A model generated the notes under the pieces. The model did no database searches. It saw nothing but the letters and a program-made list of their open reading frames with translations, and was not told the origin of the DNA. DNA of 64,000 bases from a virus, in IMG/VR virus record IMGVR_UViG_3300034108_000145, positions 1 to 64,000 of that record; one strand, 5' to 3'. Below, piece after piece: positions 59,933 to 64,000 of the stretch; the stretch's first letter is position 1, and the number at the start of each line of letters is the position of its first letter. The position numbers were made by a program, and so were the translations under genes.

Positions 59933-62686
59933 TTATTTAGCTTTCTTCCCAGAATCGTACTTATTCTTATTTTCTTTAGCAATCTGAAGTTGTTTATCAG
60001 CTATTTGTTTCTGTGTTTGTAACTTTTCACGATCTATGCTAAGCTTCTGATCTGTCTGTAGTTTTTTATTCATCTCAGACTCACGCTTAAGATTCATCTG
60101 ATCTTGATAGCGTTGCTCACCACGAATCTTTTCTAAAGCATCTTGATAATCAGACTGTTCGTTCTGGTTAATATCTACACCTGCACCATATCCAGCTGCT
60201 CTAATCTCAGCTACAGTAAGCTGAGTTTGTCTATCCAGATCAGCTTGTTCGGTTCTAAACTGTAGATCCATTTGTTTCTGACGTTCTTGAGACTCAAGCA
60301 TTTCTTGTTGCATCTGCTGCTGTTGTTGCATTTCAGCTTCTTTCTGAGCTTGTACTTTTTCTTCAGCATTCTTAAGAACACCTGTAAGTTCAGCAATAGA
60401 CTCAGACTTGATAACATTACCAAGATCGTAGATAGATGCACCAGTAGTATTGTTATTGATAGCCAATTGTTTAAGTTGCTCCATTACAGAACGAGCATTA
60501 GTCTTTGTTGTACAGAAGATATTTAAATCTCTCATAAGAAGCTCTGTACCGTTCATTTCAAAATGAACTTTTTCATCCTTAGATGTAATATATTGAAGAC
60601 GTACACTAGGCTTTTTAGAATGATAATACTGAGCAAGATCTGTTCTAAGCTGATGTACGCGAGGCATTAAGTTATCTGAGTGCTGAATAAAATACTGCTC
60701 TGTCTGTGCATAAGAAGCGTTCATAGCTTGTTCTACACCAGTGGCAGTTTGTTGTTGAGCAATAGCCTGACCCATACGTTGTGGGTTAAGACCAATAGTT
60801 TCAAAAGCTTGGTTCTTAAAGTGACCTGCTAATTGAATACGAGATAACAAACGGTTAGTTTGTTCTAGGTTTAACACCTGATAATGTTGGAAGTTAAGAG
60901 CATTCTCAGTGTTAGTTATGCTTGTATCAAGCGGTAACATCTGGAAGTTCTTCATAGCCACATAGGCTTTAGCCAGATTATTTTTACCCCAGTCTTCTCC
61001 CATAGAGTGACGTGGCAAAGAGTTCTGGTCTAGCATGATCACCGTGCCGAGCTCATCTACTAAAATGTCTGCGATCTGGTTATTCACAATATTATAGCCT
61101 ATTTGGTAGGGCTTCATTAGATCAACCAATGAAGTACTCCTAGTATTTCTATCTCCAAATACACAACCTTCCACTGGAAGTTTACACCCATAAAGTGTAG
61201 CATCCCCTTTGAATTGGAAAGGAAGACGTCCTGGTTTACCACCATTAAGTCCTAAGTAGATTGGGTTAATGCCACCTGGGTTATTATGTCCCCAGAATGC
61301 CGGACGGTTAGGTCCAATCTTAATACCACCCCAAGTCTCGTTAATCCAAATCCAATCTATATGTTCACCAAAGATTAAGTTATCTTTAGTCTTTTGTTTA
61401 TACAATGCAGTGTTATACTGAGGCTTATCAGACACTTTAAATGATTCAGTTACAATGTCTTGTAAGATTTCTCCTTCTTCTGTAATCTTAGTTAAGTGCC
61501 CCACTTTACGTTGAGACTTCCAATAAATCTGAGATACACGTAGTAAGTGACTCTTACCAAAGTCAATAGTATCTTCTGAATCTGATAAGATCCATTCTAC
61601 AATGTCACCTGTACCAAACTTTGTATCGTATACAGATGTAAATTGTCTGTATGCAAGAGATGGCATCTGAGTATTCCACTCATGACTTCTTGTAGGATCA
61701 TAGTATGTACCGTCATTTTGGTATCCTTGTACAGCATAGCCGGCAGATCTTACAGGATAGATAGCTTCTAAAGCTTCCATTTGTTCCTGGTTCATCATCC
61801 AACCAAACTTATCAATAACGTCTGATACAGACATCATATCCATTTTACCTACCCAGTTACCCTGAGAGATATAACGTACATCTGGAGATTTATGGTAGAA
61901 TGTAAGAAGTGGATTCCACAACTCTAACTCATAGTCATCTTCCATCATGTTAAAATGCCAGAACTCACGATCTGTAATTAACATATCGCGAAATGCACGT
62001 TCTTCTAACTCTTGAAGTTTAAACCTTTCTTCATCTACTGACATCTGGTGGGTAGCCCACTCTTCAATCATAGATCTGTAATCTTTACGGAAAAAGCTTT
62101 CAATCTCAGGAAGTTTCTTTAAGTTATCTGGAGAAGTCTGCTCTTGAACTTGTTTCTGAACTTCTTCATCTTCAAGATCTAAGCCCTGATTCATAATCTC
62201 CATCATCATCTTTTGCTGAGCATCCTGTAAAAGGACATCCTCAAGCATTTTACGCTTCTCTTCTAAAAGCTCATTGTAAGAAATATCATCTACAGCCTTA
62301 AACATAATACGTGAGCTTCTTTTAGAAAACTCATTACATAATACGTTTACAACGTTAGGGATAATAGGATAGAACTTAAGCTCTAATGCAGATTGATCTT
62401 CTTTAGTTAACTGATCAATAAGATCAGCCATTTCGTTATCTTCTTCAACGATATAATCTGTTTTGTCAATAATACCCTTAGCAAGCTTGTAGTTCTTCAT
62501 AAGCCTACGAGCATTGCGTCTAAGCTGCTTCATACCTTGCCACTCAAGCCAGTCTAGATTCCAGGCTCTCCACTCATCATCTTTCTCTTTCTCGGGTAAA
62601 AATTGAATAGGCTGGGTAAGAGTACCCATCTTGTTATACTCCGCCTTTTTCCCGGCCTTCAGATCCATTGCTGAATATATCTGCAT
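59933..62686 (-). CDS. Portal protein, crAss-like, 917 aa
   Basis: The protein starts MQIYSAMDLKAGKKAEYNKM. The N-terminal half is alpha-helical with a conserved-looking WRAWNLDWLEWQGMKQLRRN. A wing/stem-like middle (FWHFNMMEDDYELELWNPLL, then DIVEWILSDSED) follows, and a long helical C-terminal part from about residue 590. The last 150 residues are a Gln/Lys/Glu-rich coiled coil (EAEMQQQQQMQQEMLESQER), likely the barrel extending into the capsid. A length near 900 is at the large end for crAss-like portals. The portal forms the dodecameric DNA gate and binds the terminase. It lies two short steps after TerL, in the usual order. Confidence 0.85.
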   Translation of the reverse strand: MQIYSAMDLKAGKKAEYNKMGTLTQPIQFLPEKEKDDEWRAWNLDWLEWQGMKQLRRNARRLMKNYKLAKGIIDKTDYIVEEDNEMADLIDQLTKEDQSALELKFYPIIPNVVNVLCNEFSKRSSRIMFKAVDDISYNELLEEKRKMLEDVLLQDAQQKMMMEIMNQGLDLEDEEVQKQVQEQTSPDNLKKLPEIESFFRKDYRSMIEEWATHQMSVDEERFKLQELEERAFRDMLITDREFWHFNMMEDDYELELWNPLLTFYHKSPDVRYISQGNWVGKMDMMSVSDVIDKFGWMMNQEQMEALEAIYPVRSAGYAVQGYQNDGTYYDPTRSHEWNTQMPSLAYRQFTSVYDTKFGTGDIVEWILSDSEDTIDFGKSHLLRVSQIYWKSQRKVGHLTKITEEGEILQDIVTESFKVSDKPQYNTALYKQKTKDNLIFGEHIDWIWINETWGGIKIGPNRPAFWGHNNPGGINPIYLGLNGGKPGRLPFQFKGDATLYGCKLPVEGCVFGDRNTRSTSLVDLMKPYQIGYNIVNNQIADILVDELGTVIMLDQNSLPRHSMGEDWGKNNLAKAYVAMKNFQMLPLDTSITNTENALNFQHYQVLNLEQTNRLLSRIQLAGHFKNQAFETIGLNPQRMGQAIAQQQTATGVEQAMNASYAQTEQYFIQHSDNLMPRVHQLRTDLAQYYHSKKPSVRLQYITSKDEKVHFEMNGTELLMRDLNIFCTTKTNARSVMEQLKQLAINNNTTGASIYDLGNVIKSESIAELTGVLKNAEEKVQAQKEAEMQQQQQMQQEMLESQERQKQMDLQFRTEQADLDRQTQLTVAEIRAAGYGAGVDINQNEQSDYQDALEKIRGEQRYQDQMNLKRESEMNKKLQTDQKLSIDREKLQTQKQIADKQLQIAKENKNKYDSGKKAK

Positions 62687-62691
62687 GATAT

Positions 62692-62970
62692 TTAGTTATT
62701 TAGGTTTGCTGAATCATCAGCAATTGTATTAGTAATAGTTCCACCAGTAGTTGATATAAATGATGGCATATATGGTGCAGTGGAAGTACTCCATATACCC
62801 GATGACGGATAAACAGGAAAACTACTACTTCCATTGGTAGTTCCAAAAGTTAATGTGGGTTTTTCTTCTTCCTTTAAAAGCAGCAAAGCTTCCTCTAGGG
62901 TGAGGGAGCTTTCTTTAATCAACCTAGAAAGAACTGTTACTTTTTGGGCATGTAAGTCTAGAGTTTCCAT
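62692..62970 (-). CDS. Small protein between TerL and portal, 92 aa
   Basis: The first half is helical and charged (METLDLHAQKVTVLSRLIKE, then LEEALLLLKEEEKPTLTF). The second half is a Ser/Thr/Pro/Gly-rich flexible tail (GSSSFPVYPSSGIWSTSTAP). It starts 3 bases past the TerL stop and ends 5 bases before the portal start. No family was recognised. A packaging accessory or portal partner is plausible by position. Confidence 0.65.
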   Translation of the reverse strand: METLDLHAQKVTVLSRLIKESSLTLEEALLLLKEEEKPTLTFGTTNGSSSFPVYPSSGIWSTSTAPYMPSFISTTGGTITNTIADDSANLNN

Positions 62971-62973
62971 ATT

Positions 62974-64000
62974 TTATCTCATATTTTTAAAAGGACTACG
63001 TGGCGGTCTCATATTTGTACCGTCACTACCCCTAGAATTACCCAGATGTCTAAAGGGGCTCCAATTTAATTTACTAAATTTCTGGGAGTTATCCAAGTTT
63101 TCTTTTGTAACTTCTACACGTTTAGAGAAGCCACGGTTAGATTGTTGCACCTTTGCAAAGGCTATAAGAGCACAAAAGGCTACCAATCTATCCACGTTTA
63201 GTCCATCTCTGTAAGCTTGCATCTCTCGTAAAAGCATAATGTCAGGGATTCTTTCAATACCGTATATGGTTTTTACAATATCCCCGTTTTCTTTTGTCTC
63301 ATGATCTAGCTCTTCTTTTGTATACTCAATACCGTAAGATAGGATGTTACCCTTAAAAAGCGTACCTACGTTCTTCCAGCCATATTCTTGGAATACGTTA
63401 CGGTTGGCACCAATGTCTTTTAAGAATAAGATCATGTCTTTAGGTACTAAGTAACGTTGCTTACGTTTAGAAATCATGTATTGTATAAACAAAGCTACGT
63501 TATTCTCCACTATTGTCCAGGCGTTGTACCACTCTATAAGTATTTCTAAACGCTCATGGGTTTTAGTAAGATCGTCAAAACGACCACACCAAGATGCCAC
63601 TATACCATCCCGTTCAATACTACTTTCTACCACTCCTCCACCAGAGTCTTTTATTACTTCTACAGGATTCTTGTATATGTATATAGAACATAGGGATTCC
63701 GATGTAGTAGTTTTACCTTCACCTACTGGATCCACAGAAGCATAGTATGTGCCAAACTGAGGATCTTTACAAGGTCTTTCGTAAATACAGATGACACCTT
63801 CTTTATCTTCTGTCTTTTTAGATATAGGAAACTCCATAATAGGAATCTTCCTAGACGGTTTGTCTATGATTTTACCTTCTGCGTTTCTAGAAAGTTCTAA
63901 GTATTCTACAGGATATTCTTTATCTTGAATACGCTGCATTTGTTTAGCCACAAGATGCGGAGGGAACACACTCACCTTACGTGTAGCAAAAGCCTCTTCT
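62974..64000 (-). CDS. terL: Terminase large subunit, C-terminal (nuclease) part, cut by window edge
   Basis: The frame stays open to the right edge (visible start EEAFATRKVSVFPPHLVAKQ), so the apparent GTG at 63975 is internal and the ATPase domain lies outside the window. The visible 341 residues hold the RNase H-like nuclease domain. The first acidic residue is in YYASVDPVGEGKTTTSES, a second in WTIVENN, and a third in VDRLVAFCALIAFA; the last two are typical of terminase nucleases. The enzyme cuts the DNA concatemer and pumps genomes into the prohead through the portal. The C-terminal tail is Pro/Arg-rich (RPPRSPFKNMR). Confidence 0.88.
   Translation of the reverse strand, partial: EEAFATRKVSVFPPHLVAKQMQRIQDKEYPVEYLELSRNAEGKIIDKPSRKIPIMEFPISKKTEDKEGVICIYERPCKDPQFGTYYASVDPVGEGKTTTSESLCSIYIYKNPVEVIKDSGGGVVESSIERDGIVASWCGRFDDLTKTHERLEILIEWYNAWTIVENNVALFIQYMISKRKQRYLVPKDMILFLKDIGANRNVFQEYGWKNVGTLFKGNILSYGIEYTKEELDHETKENGDIVKTIYGIERIPDIMLLREMQAYRDGLNVDRLVAFCALIAFAKVQQSNRGFSKRVEVTKENLDNSQKFSKLNWSPFRHLGNSRGSDGTNMRPPRSPFKNMR

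Noticed and set aside
62834-63214. 126-residue plus-strand frame across the end of TerL and the 92-residue gene
   Set aside because: It is antisense to well-supported coding sequence, and the protein has no recognisable features.
63973-63975. GTG at 63975 as the true start of TerL
   Set aside because: The frame continues upstream without a stop to the window edge, and the ATPase domain that must precede the nuclease domain is missing, so this GTG is internal.

Overview
This window looks like the virion-structure half of a large, tailed, crAss-like (Crassvirales-type) bacteriophage infecting a member of the Bacteroidota. Every credible gene lies on the minus strand, packing is tight, the DNA is AT-rich, and most gene starts lack an AGGAGG-type ribosome binding site, as is usual in Bacteroidota. 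The phage assignment rests on recognised proteins: terminase large subunit, portal, major capsid protein, P22 gp4-like ring proteins, a 1524-residue muzzle (tail stabilisation) protein, three S74-chaperone fibres, and a block of giant internal (ejected) proteins. A SprB-like repeat and many fibronectin-III-like domains also point to Bacteroidota, perhaps an aquatic flavobacterium. The host is inferred, not shown.

In transcription order (right to left): 64.0-59.9 kb, TerL (cut by the window edge), a 92-residue protein and the portal. 59.8-56.9 kb, an acidic scaffold-like protein and the major capsid protein, followed by a GC-rich structured RNA element. 56.7-53.2 kb, a head-associated protein, a ring/connector protein, a small Dps-like four-helix protein and an abundant-looking 448-residue structural protein. 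53.0-33.2 kb, a 182-residue protein, a tiny zinc-ribbon protein, three small proteins with a common C-terminal module, three 1645-1890-residue tail fibres with S74 self-cleaving chaperones, a LamG-type lectin-like protein and a 52-residue membrane peptide. 33.1-27.2 kb, a conserved 169-residue protein and a string of Cys-rich and fibronectin-III-like adhesion proteins. 27.0-25.7 kb, a calcineurin-like metallophosphoesterase. 25.7-6.65 kb, a conserved 194-residue protein, two ring proteins, a small HExxH zincin, the muzzle and three giant internal proteins. 6.6 kb to the left edge, two more large internal proteins, the last cut by the edge.

Transcription seems organised as repeated terminator-promoter couplets. 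At six junctions (near 6.6, 25.7, 27.1, 32.5, 53.1 and 59.85 kb) a hairpin lies just upstream of a recurring minus-strand motif close to GTATATTATTAATGTAGAC, itself just upstream of a gene; five of these hairpins end in a T-run and look like terminators. This is probably a phage late promoter and splits the virion genes into separately tunable units.

The most unusual items are: the promoter motif family; the structured RNA after the capsid gene; the double-glycine motifs scattered through the giant internal proteins (possible processing sites); the Dps-like protein keeping all four ferroxidase ligands at canonical spacing; and the 1832-residue protein that appears to combine peptidoglycan-hydrolase-like, zinc-ribbon and possible ADP-ribosyltransferase-like modules. 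No tRNA, integrase, CRISPR array, reverse transcriptase or RNA polymerase gene was seen. No gap above 300 bases lacks a gene.
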